This document shows, piece after piece, positions 39,751 to 45,989 of a stretch of DNA of 45,989 nucleotides. A program made the translations under genes and the position numbers. The notes under the pieces were generated by a model. The model was not told the origin of the DNA and did no database searches. It was given only the letters and a program-made list of their open reading frames with translations. Source of the DNA: an uncultured Collinsella sp. (lineage in GTDB: Bacteria > Actinomycetota > Coriobacteriia > Coriobacteriales > Coriobacteriaceae); contig CAAEEX010000105.1 of the NCBI GenBank assembly GCA_900755005.1, positions 1 through 45,989 of the forward strand. The letters are read 5' to 3'. Every line of letters begins with the position of its first letter. Position 1 is the first letter of the stretch.

Positions 39751-41133
39751 ATGGCTGATACCGTATCTAAGCACATTGACATGACCACCGGCTCGCTGTG
39801 GCGCAATATTCCCCTGTTCGCCTTCCCCGTGGCCGCCACGAGCATCTTGGAGCAGCTGTCGAACCTCATCGCCACGGTCATCATCGGTAACTTCTCGGGC
39901 GACCAGGGAACCCTCGCCATGGCGGCGGTCGGCTCCAATGTTCCGCTTACCAGCCTTATGCTCAACCTGTTTATTGGCATGTCGCTTGGCTCCAACGTGG
40001 TCATCGCCAACGCTATCGGCCGCAACGATCAGAACATGGTCAAACGCGCCGTCCATACCTCGATTCTTATGGCACTTGTGGGCTTTGTCGTCATCGCACT
40101 GGGCGAGATCTTTGCCGAGCCCATGCTCGCTGCGCTCAACGTGCCTGCCGAGACCATGCCGCTCGCTTCGCTCTACCTGCGCGTCTTTTTGCTCAGCATG
40201 CCCTCGATCTTGCTCTACAACTTTGAGGCCGCGATCTTCCGCTCCGTCGGCATCACCCGTATGCCGCTCCAGGCGCTCGCCGTGTCCACCGTCCTGAACA
40301 TCGGCTTGGACCTCATCTTTGTTCCCGTGCTCCACTGGGGCGTCGCCGGCGTGGCCATCGCCACGACTATTGCCTATACGACGAGCGCCGTCACGCTCTT
40401 TGTCCGCCTGCTCAAGACAGACTCCGTCGTCCGCGTCACCCCGCGCGACCTTGCCATCGACCCCGTCGCTCTCAAACGCATCGTCAAGATCGGCCTGCCC
40501 GCCGGCATCCAGAGCGCTGTCTTTGCCGTCGCGAACATCATCATCCAGTCTGCCATCAACAGTCTGGGTACCGAGGTCATGGCAGCCTCCAGCGCGGCCA
40601 TGAGCCTGGAATACGTGTGCTACAACCTGCTCAACAGCTTTAGCCAGGCTTGCACCACCTTTGTGGGACAAAACCACGGCGCTCGCCAGATCGACCGCTG
40701 CACTAAGACGCTCAAGGTCTGTCTGGTCGAAGGCGGTATTGTCGCGCTCACTACCATCGTTATCATCGTCGGTCTGGGACGCGAGATCCTATCGCTCTTT
40801 AACAGCGATCCCAACATCGTCTCGATCGGCTATATTCGCGTGTGTTCGATCTTCCCGGCGTACGCCTTTAGCATGTTCTACGAAAACATGTCCGGCTACC
40901 TGCGCGGCTTTGGCATCTCGCTCATGCCTGCCCTCATCACCATGATCTGCGTCTGCGGCATCCGCTTCTATTGGGTGTTCTGCGTCTTCCCGCACTTCCG
41001 CACCTTTGCGAACATCATGATGGTCTACCCCATCAGCCTGGGAACCACGGCGTTCTTTATGGTCGTAGCCGTGCTGCTCTGTCACCCCGCGCGCACCTAC
41101 CGCTTGGCGCAGGCCAAGGCAGGGGCGCGTTAA
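39751..41133 (+). CDS. MATE-family efflux transporter
   Basis: 460 residues with twelve hydrophobic segments in two MatE repeats. The N-terminal PLFAFPVAATSILEQLSNL, the AMAAVGSNVPLTSLMLNLFIGM segment and the second-half GLPAGIQSAVFAVANIIIQS are MATE signatures. The family exports cationic drugs or metabolites in exchange for sodium or protons; the substrate is not known. The ribosome site before ATG 39751 is weak (GAGATTGAGAGC). It ends 26 bp from the convergent LysR gene with no obvious terminator. Confidence 0.88.
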   Translation: MADTVSKHIDMTTGSLWRNIPLFAFPVAATSILEQLSNLIATVIIGNFSGDQGTLAMAAVGSNVPLTSLMLNLFIGMSLGSNVVIANAIGRNDQNMVKRAVHTSILMALVGFVVIALGEIFAEPMLAALNVPAETMPLASLYLRVFLLSMPSILLYNFEAAIFRSVGITRMPLQALAVSTVLNIGLDLIFVPVLHWGVAGVAIATTIAYTTSAVTLFVRLLKTDSVVRVTPRDLAIDPVALKRIVKIGLPAGIQSAVFAVANIIIQSAINSLGTEVMAASSAAMSLEYVCYNLLNSFSQACTTFVGQNHGARQIDRCTKTLKVCLVEGGIVALTTIVIIVGLGREILSLFNSDPNIVSIGYIRVCSIFPAYAFSMFYENMSGYLRGFGISLMPALITMICVCGIRFYWVFCVFPHFRTFANIMMVYPISLGTTAFFMVVAVLLCHPARTYRLAQAKAGAR

Positions 41134-41159
41134 GCGAAACCCCGAGCGCCACGCAATCG

Positions 41160-42026
41160 CTAATTGACGATATGTGAGCTCATGTAATCGATAAAGCGCC
41201 TGGTGGCAATGGGCATGGTATCCCAGCTGCGCCAGGCTGCCACCACGTCGCGCGAAGGGGCATGCACGATGGGGCGCACGCGAATATCGGCCCGCATGCC
41301 CTCGACGGTACGGCGGTAGAGCATGCTCACGCCCAGCCCCTCCTCGACCATCGCCATGATGGTGTAGTCGTCAGTTACCTCGCTCGTTACATGCGGCGAC
41401 AGCCCATGTGCGGCAAACGCGTCGAGCACCAGGCTCTGTTCGCCCTCATCCAGCAGCACAAATGGCTCGGACGCCAAATCGGCAAGCGCGACCTTTTCCT
41501 TTGCCGTCAGCGGATGCGTCGCCGGTAGCAGCGCCACGAGCTCATCGTGATAGACCACGCGCTTCTGGAGCCCAGCGGTAAACCCACGCGCCGTAAAGCA
41601 AAAGTCCACCACACCGTCGTGCACCCATTGGGCGTTGCGCGTGTAATCGCCCTGCTTGAGGGTAAAGCGCACACCCGGATGCAGCGTTCCAAAATCGCGA
41701 ATCACGCGCGGCAGCACGGTTCGGCTCACGTTGGTAAACGTCGCAATGCGAATGTCAGTCGAGGACAGCCCCAGCAGCTCCTGGCGCTTGCCCTCGAGCT
41801 CAGCTTCGGCCGTTACGATTTGGCGCAGATACGGCAGGTACTGTTTGCCATCGCGCGTAAGCGAGACACCCTGCTTGCCACGCTCGATGAGCGTGGTGCC
41901 CAATTCACGCTCGAGCGCCTTAACGGCCTGGCTCACCGCACTTTGTGTATACCCCAGCTCGTCGGCCGCGGCCTTCAGGCTGCCGCGATCGACCACCATG
42001 CAAACAATCTGATACCGCGATGCCAT
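41160..42026 (-). CDS. LysR-family transcriptional regulator
   Basis: 288 residues with a LysR HTH (SLKAAADELGYTQSAVSQAVKALERELG) and effector domain. ATG 42026 follows GGAGGCACA. It diverges from the EamA transporter at 42185, the same layout as the pair at 3047/4023, and the two regulators are related in the effector domain (IMAMVE.GLGVS). A perfect AAAACGTTTT palindrome lies at 42052-42061 in the 158-bp gap, but no clear T-N11-A box was found. Confidence 0.9.
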   Translation of the reverse strand: MASRYQIVCMVVDRGSLKAAADELGYTQSAVSQAVKALERELGTTLIERGKQGVSLTRDGKQYLPYLRQIVTAEAELEGKRQELLGLSSTDIRIATFTNVSRTVLPRVIRDFGTLHPGVRFTLKQGDYTRNAQWVHDGVVDFCFTARGFTAGLQKRVVYHDELVALLPATHPLTAKEKVALADLASEPFVLLDEGEQSLVLDAFAAHGLSPHVTSEVTDDYTIMAMVEEGLGVSMLYRRTVEGMRADIRVRPIVHAPSRDVVAAWRSWDTMPIATRRFIDYMSSHIVN

Positions 42027-42184
42027 TGTGCCTCCACATCGACGCAGCCGTAAAACGTTTTGCCAGCGCTTTTCGCGTCTGCTTTAGTTTTACTTAATCA
42101 TACTGAAGATACATTCGCTTTACTACATCCATATCTGGGAGCAGAATCCTTTTTGCGAAACCGTTCTGTAACAAAAGGAGTCCC

Positions 42185-43087
42185 ATGGATCGCAAAAAAG
42201 CAATCGCGCTCTCATTTTCCGTTCCCGTCGCATGGGGCTTTTCGTACCCCCTCATGAAGATCGGCATGGACAGCATGAACGCCACGAGCATCGTCGCGCT
42301 GCGTTGCCTCATCGCCTTCGCGGCCTGTCTGCTGCTCTTCCACAAGCACGCGTTCCGCATCAACCGCGACCTCATGGTCCGCGCCGCCATTATCGGCGCC
42401 ATCATGGCAACCGAGCTCACCTGCATGTGCCTGGGCTCCAGCCTCACCTCTGCCTCCACCGCCGGCTTTTTGCAGAGCCTGACGGTCGTGATCGTGCCGT
42501 TTGCCAATGCCGCCCTGCTGCGTCGTGCCCCGGAGCGCAAGGTACTCGTCGGCACCGCCATCGTCACCTGCGGCATGTTGCTGCTCTCGGGCGCCGACTT
42601 TACCAGCCTCAACCCCGGCGCGATCATTATGCTGTTCTCCGCCTTTGTCTATGCCGGCCATATCATTGTTGCCAAGCGTTTTGTCGAAGAAGTCGACCCG
42701 CTGTCCCTGGGTGTTTGGCAGCTGGGCTTCGGCGGCCTGTTCTCGGGCATCGCCGCATTTGTCTTTGGTGGCTTCACGCTCCCCAGCACACCCGGCGAGA
42801 TCGTGGTCGTTGTTGCCCTCGCGCTCATCTGCTCTGCCTACGGCTTTATCACGCAGACGCTCGTGCAGCCTCACGTGCCCGCCGAGACCACCGGCTTTGC
42901 CTTCTCGCTCGAGCCGGTCTGCTCCGCCGTCTTCTCGTTCTTCCTGGTTGGCGAGGTCCTGAGCCCCATCGCCTTCTTTGGCGCCGCCCTCATCCTCACC
43001 GGCGTCATGGTGGCAACCGTCGAGCTTCCGCGCCTCCACGCCCGCAGCAACGCCCGTATGGCAGGAACGCCCGAGCACGTCTCCTAG
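42185..43087 (+). CDS. EamA/DMT-family transporter
   Basis: 300 residues with ten hydrophobic helices and two EamA repeats. The first helix has WGFSYPLMKIGMD, and the second repeat has FAFSLEPVCSAVFSFFLVGEVLSP, the usual EamA ending. ATG 42185 follows AAAAGGAG. The divergent LysR gene suggests regulated expression. The substrate is unknown. The two EamA proteins in the window are similar in plan but not near-identical, so this is not a recent duplication. Confidence 0.88.
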   Translation: MDRKKAIALSFSVPVAWGFSYPLMKIGMDSMNATSIVALRCLIAFAACLLLFHKHAFRINRDLMVRAAIIGAIMATELTCMCLGSSLTSASTAGFLQSLTVVIVPFANAALLRRAPERKVLVGTAIVTCGMLLLSGADFTSLNPGAIIMLFSAFVYAGHIIVAKRFVEEVDPLSLGVWQLGFGGLFSGIAAFVFGGFTLPSTPGEIVVVVALALICSAYGFITQTLVQPHVPAETTGFAFSLEPVCSAVFSFFLVGEVLSPIAFFGAALILTGVMVATVELPRLHARSNARMAGTPEHVS

Positions 43088-43174
43088 TCCTCGTTCCTCA
43101 TGCAGTCGCAGTGTAAAGGCCATCGGCCACCCTTACAATAGATGCCAACAAAGCATCTGCCGCAAAGGAGCCCC

Positions 43175-43900
43175 ATGGACACCGCAACTCGCGACCGCAA
43201 CATAGCAACTTGGTTGGGCGATGCGCCGCAGCCGGTACGTGACACCACGGACCAGCTGCTCGAGCGCATCGCCCTTTTGCGTGCCGAGCAGACAATCTAT
43301 CCGGCGCAAGACGACATCCTCAATGCCCTCGCCTACACGCCTGCCGACCAGGTCAAGGTTGTCATCTTGGGTCAAGACCCGTACCACGGGCCCAATCAGG
43401 CCATGGGACTGTCATTCTCGGTTCCCGCGACGCAGACCAAGCTGCCGCCGAGTCTGCGCAACATCTATAAGGAGCTCAACGCAGATCTTGGCTGCCCCAT
43501 CCCCGCCACGGGCGACTTAACGCCATGGGCGCAACAGGGCGTCCTGCTCCTTAACACCACGCTCACCGTGCGCGAGCACGCCGCGAACTCGCATGCCAAG
43601 TTGGGCTGGAGCACCTTAACCGACTACATCATCAAACGCTGCTGTCAGCTACCCCAGCCCGTGGTCTTTTTGGCCTGGGGTCGGTTTGCCCAGCAGATGG
43701 TCGAAGGAAAACTCGCCGCAACCGGCGCGGGCGAGGCGACCGGCAAGTTCTGCCTGGCATCCACGCACCCCTCGCCGCTTTCCGCCAACCGAGCCACGGC
43801 AGAGCTCCCCGCTTTTATGGGGTCACGCCCCTTCTCCGCTGCCAATCGGCTACTCGAGCAGTACGGCTCGACCCCCGTCAGCTGGACTTGCCTCGGCTAA
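43175..43900 (+). CDS. ung: Uracil-DNA glycosylase
   Basis: 241 residues, family 1 UNG. The water-activating loop GQDPYHGPNQAMGLSF (Asp68, His71) and the minor-groove loop HPSPLSANR are intact, and the uracil-specific VLLLNTTLTV segment is present. UNG removes uracil from DNA in base-excision repair. ATG 43175 follows AAAGGAGCCCC; the frame extends upstream to 43142 without a site. Confidence 0.96.
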   Translation: MDTATRDRNIATWLGDAPQPVRDTTDQLLERIALLRAEQTIYPAQDDILNALAYTPADQVKVVILGQDPYHGPNQAMGLSFSVPATQTKLPPSLRNIYKELNADLGCPIPATGDLTPWAQQGVLLLNTTLTVREHAANSHAKLGWSTLTDYIIKRCCQLPQPVVFLAWGRFAQQMVEGKLAATGAGEATGKFCLASTHPSPLSANRATAELPAFMGSRPFSAANRLLEQYGSTPVSWTCLG

Positions 43901-43913
43901 AAATCGATATATC

Positions 43914-43950
43914 AAAAACGCGCCCGACGGCTTTCCATCGGGCGCGTTTC
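43914..43950. terminator. Bidirectional terminator between ung and SDR gene
   Basis: AAACGCGCCCGA (43916-43927) pairs with TCGGGCGCGTTT (43938-43949) around CGGCTTTCCA. A and T flanks allow use from both converging genes. Confidence 0.88.
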
Positions 43951-44631
43951 CTATTCGGGCCAAATAAATTGTGTGCGGCCGGCCTCGCCGCCATCGATCA
44001 GCAGACTCTGCCCGGTCATAAACCGGTTGGTCACGCCCACAAAGTAGGTCCACTCGGCGATCTCTTGGGCGGTTGCCCAGCGCTTAAGCGGCGTGAGCTC
44101 CATAATCTGGTTCCACAGGTGCTCGTCTTCCATCACACAACGGTTGAGCGGCGTGATAACGCCGCCCGGGTCCACACTGTTGGCGATGGCCTGCGGTGCC
44201 AGGCGGTTTGCAAGGTTCTTGGTGTAGGCGATAACGCCGCCCTTGCTGGCGGCGTAGGCGGGAAACTCCGATCCCGTATGCCCGCTCGCCGACCCCACAT
44301 TGACCACGGATTTAATAGCCGGCGCCGGCTTGGCGGCAAGCCCCTCTCCCACAAAGGCGTAACGCTCGGTCACGTTGATGGTGCCACGCAGGTTGGCGGC
44401 GATGTCATCGGCCGAATCCTGCGTACCGGCAACGTTCACGATTACCTGGGGTTCAATATCGCCTGGAAACGAGTCCGGCTCGCGAACATCAACGATCAGA
44501 TGGCGGTAGCGCTCGTGTTCGATCGTCGCCGGCAAAAGATCAAAGCCCGCGACCTCGTGGCCCTCGTCCAAAAAGCGCTGCACGCACGCGGCTCCGATAC
44601 CGCCCGAAGCGCCCGTGATCAAAACCCGCAT
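43951..44631 (-). CDS. Short-chain dehydrogenase/reductase
   Basis: 226 residues. The cofactor loop is TGASGGIG (residues 6-13) and the catalytic YxxxK is YAASK (Tyr126, Lys130) with Ser near 113-115. DPGGVITPLN and GQSLLIDGGEAG close the fold. Such enzymes oxidise or reduce alcohols and ketones with NAD(P). The chain is shorter than most SDRs (~250), with a compressed region after the cofactor loop; bacterial hydroxysteroid dehydrogenases have a similar plan, but the substrate is unproven. ATG 44631 has AAGGAG overlapping the stop of the transporter gene 9 nt upstream, so the two form an operon. Confidence 0.85.
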   Translation of the reverse strand: MRVLITGASGGIGAACVQRFLDEGHEVAGFDLLPATIEHERYRHLIVDVREPDSFPGDIEPQVIVNVAGTQDSADDIAANLRGTINVTERYAFVGEGLAAKPAPAIKSVVNVGSASGHTGSEFPAYAASKGGVIAYTKNLANRLAPQAIANSVDPGGVITPLNRCVMEDEHLWNQIMELTPLKRWATAQEIAEWTYFVGVTNRFMTGQSLLIDGGEAGRTQFIWPE

Positions 44632-44640
44632 ACTTGCTCC

Positions 44641-45363
44641 TTAGGCGGTTGCGTGGCGCTCGAGGTACTCGGAGCCCACATTCTCGCGCTCCCAGCCGCG
44701 CACGACCTTGTAGCCCACGGGACTCAGGAAGACCTCGCACAGCAGCTCGGCGACGGCGCCCGTCAGCGAGCACATAAGAACCTGCACCCAGGTCCAGCCA
44801 AAGAACGTGTGGCTCACCACAATGGCAAAGACCAGGTTGTCGATAAACTGACCAACGCCCGTGGAGACATAGGAGCGGAAGGCAAAGCTCGCAAAATTAT
44901 TCTTTTTGAGCATGCGGCCGAGCGACTGGTTGAGCGTGGAGTTAACCACGGCAGAAACGAGCATGGCAAGCGACGAGCCAAGCACCACGTACCAGGTGCC
45001 GCCGATGGTGGCGTTAAGGGCAGTGTTGACCTCGATCATGCCGGTGTCGTAGTAGGCGCCCCACATGCCGGGCGTTAGCGAGCATGCCCAAAAGCACAAG
45101 CTCACGGCCAGGTTAACCAGCAGCGCGAGGATAGAGATTTTGATGGATGCCTTGGCGCCAAAGCGCTTGCAGATCATGTCCTGGCACAAAAACGAGACCC
45201 AGCTCACCACAAAGCCGCAATCGAGCGCCAGATACGGCAGACTGATGAGCTCTTTGTTGGCCAGCAGGTTCATCATGATGACGCTCACGAAAAACAGCGA
45301 AACCGTTGCCGCGGGAATGCTCCGCAACAGGACCTTGTAGTCCTCCATGACCTTCTTGATCAT
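44641..45363 (-). CDS. VUT/YhhQ-family queuosine-precursor-type transporter
   Basis: 240 residues with about six hydrophobic helices. The AALDCGFVVSWVSFLCQDMICKRFG region and the GQFIDNLVFAIVVSHTFFGWTW region match the VUT (YhhQ/QPTR) family, whose studied members import queuosine precursors such as preQ0 or preQ1. ATG 45363 has AAAGGAG about 6-7 nt upstream. A hairpin with an A-rich tail lies directly before the start and looks like a preQ1 riboswitch. The SDR gene follows after 9 nt. Confidence 0.85.
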   Translation of the reverse strand: MIKKVMEDYKVLLRSIPAATVSLFFVSVIMMNLLANKELISLPYLALDCGFVVSWVSFLCQDMICKRFGAKASIKISILALLVNLAVSLCFWACSLTPGMWGAYYDTGMIEVNTALNATIGGTWYVVLGSSLAMLVSAVVNSTLNQSLGRMLKKNNFASFAFRSYVSTGVGQFIDNLVFAIVVSHTFFGWTWVQVLMCSLTGAVAELLCEVFLSPVGYKVVRGWERENVGSEYLERHATA

Positions 45364-45370
45364 TATGTAC

Positions 45371-45419
45371 TCCTTTGGTTTTAGGTTTAACGAGCAGGAT
45401 ATCGGACCCGAACTGCTCG
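45371..45419 (-). ncRNA. Candidate preQ1 riboswitch
   Basis: On the minus strand a 7-bp hairpin CGAGCAG/CTGCTCG (arms at 45413-45419 and 45391-45397) with a 15-nt loop TTCGGGTCCGATATC is followed by an A-rich tail GTTAAACCTAAAACC that runs into AAAGGAG of the transporter. Small preQ1-I aptamers have this form, with the tail folding back into the loop (GGT/ACC pairing possible here) and hiding the ribosome site. The gene context supports it. The loop is a few nt longer than typical, so the class is uncertain. Confidence 0.55.
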
Positions 45420-45519
45420 GACGCCCCGGTCTTGAGACGACGGTGGGTATGATAGCCGCTCACACGGCATCAGGCAAGCAAACGGCGCGGCAGCCCCGCA
45501 GGGCCACCACGCCGATGCG

Positions 45520-45989
45520 CTAAAACGCTACGTTGCCAAACTCCGACAGGATAAGGTCGGGATTGTGGTCGGTTGCCCAATCCACGTTCCACGGGCTCGT
45601 GAACAGCAGCAACTTGCCGCCGCGCATGTCCTCGACGCGCAGCGTGTCGCGCGTGAGCGAAAGGCCCGGGATATCGATGGTATCGGGGTCGTTCTGAATC
45701 CAGCGGATGTCCGTATAGGGCAGCGGCTGGCGACGAACCTCAACACGGTACTCGGCCTTGAGGCGACGCTCGAGCACCTCAAACTGCAGCACGCCGACCA
45801 CGCCCACGATGACGCTCTCCATACCGGCGCCCAGCTCGCGGAAGATCTGGATGGCGCCCTCCTGGGCAAGCTCCTCCATGCCTTTGACAAACTGCTTGCG
45901 CTTGAGCGTGTCGACCTGCGTAATGCGAGCGAACATCTCGGGGGCAAATGTCGGGATCTGTGGATACTGCACATGGCGCTTGCCAGAGC
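45520..45989 (-). CDS. prfC: Peptide chain release factor 3 (5' end outside window)
   Basis: The last ~155 residues of RF3 are visible. Recognisable segments are QYPQIPTFAPE, FVKGMEELAQEGAIQIF and VGVLQFEVLERRLKAEY. RF3 is a GTPase that recycles RF1/RF2 from the ribosome; the GTPase domain lies beyond the right edge. The stop is at 45520. Between it and the transporter there are 156 bp with the putative riboswitch. Confidence 0.9.
   Translation of the reverse strand, partial: SGKRHVQYPQIPTFAPEMFARITQVDTLKRKQFVKGMEELAQEGAIQIFRELGAGMESVIVGVVGVLQFEVLERRLKAEYRVEVRRQPLPYTDIRWIQNDPDTIDIPGLSLTRDTLRVEDMRGGKLLLFTSPWNVDWATDHNPDLILSEFGNVAF

Noticed and set aside
1..45989. CRISPR arrays, tRNA genes, rRNA genes, intact insertion sequences
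   Set aside because: No regularly spaced direct repeats, no cloverleaf-like segments with GTTCGAATC arms and no transposase frame were seen on either strand.

Overview
The window is chromosomal DNA from a high-GC Gram-positive gut bacterium. Protein sequences, GTG/TTG/ATG starts with strong AGGAGG-type ribosome binding sites, a bile-salt-hydrolase-like enzyme, an LAxTG surface anchor and many LysR/EamA pairs suggest Coriobacteriia, most likely Collinsella. This assignment is inferred from sequence character, not from a search. I find 42 protein genes (two cut by the window edges, one of only 47 codons), one clear TPP riboswitch, one candidate preQ1 riboswitch, about ten intrinsic terminators, and a set of palindromic repeats. 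I see no tRNA, rRNA, CRISPR array, intact insertion sequence or prophage.

Layout, left to right. 1-9 kb: an acidic RGG-tailed protein (partial), a short peptide deformylase, an HTH-aminotransferase fusion with its own operator-like palindrome, a LysR/EamA divergent pair, a KUP potassium transporter, a choloylglycine hydrolase and a second deformylase homologue that has lost its catalytic Glu. 9-16 kb: an AzgA-type purine permease, an LAATG-anchored repeat surface protein, an esterase, a uracil permease and a MetE-like methyltransferase. 16-20 kb: a LysR regulator cotranscribed with a HAD phosphatase, then a TPP-riboswitch operon thiM-(thiamine-binding protein)-thiE. 20-26 kb: a patatin phospholipase and two tandem paralogous c-di-GMP proteins (GGDEF-PAS-GGDEF-GGDEF-EAL and GGDEF-PAS-GGDEF). 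26-29 kb: a flavoprotein, an ArsC/Spx-like protein without its cysteine, a CobW GTPase and TrmL. 29-36 kb: two AAA+ ATPase/winged-helix genes either side of a UvrA2-type ABC protein, then a TetM/EF-G-like GTPase. 36-46 kb: GNAT, a small zinc-ribbon-like protein, RsmJ, a 47-aa membrane peptide, a four-helix membrane protein, RlmA, a MATE exporter, a second LysR/EamA pair, uracil-DNA glycosylase, an SDR oxidoreductase, a queuosine-precursor-type transporter and the 3' end of prfC.

The most unusual signals are these. (i) A family of 33-35 nt palindromes with a CTGTCCC-like core (28.8, 30.1 and 33.8 kb; a related inverted pair at 18.0 kb; a compound element at 39.6 kb). Two of them supply the stop codon of the adjacent gene, and the three best copies surround the two AAA+ genes. 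(ii) Two divergent deformylase homologues with different motif losses. (iii) The HTH-aminotransferase gene with helically phased GTTCAATTT boxes. (iv) A hairpin-rich non-coding stretch at 35.9-36.1 kb. (v) A probable preQ1 riboswitch before the YhhQ/VUT transporter. I do not claim a complete new defence or mobile system. The AAA+/UvrA2/palindrome neighbourhood is the best place to look for one.
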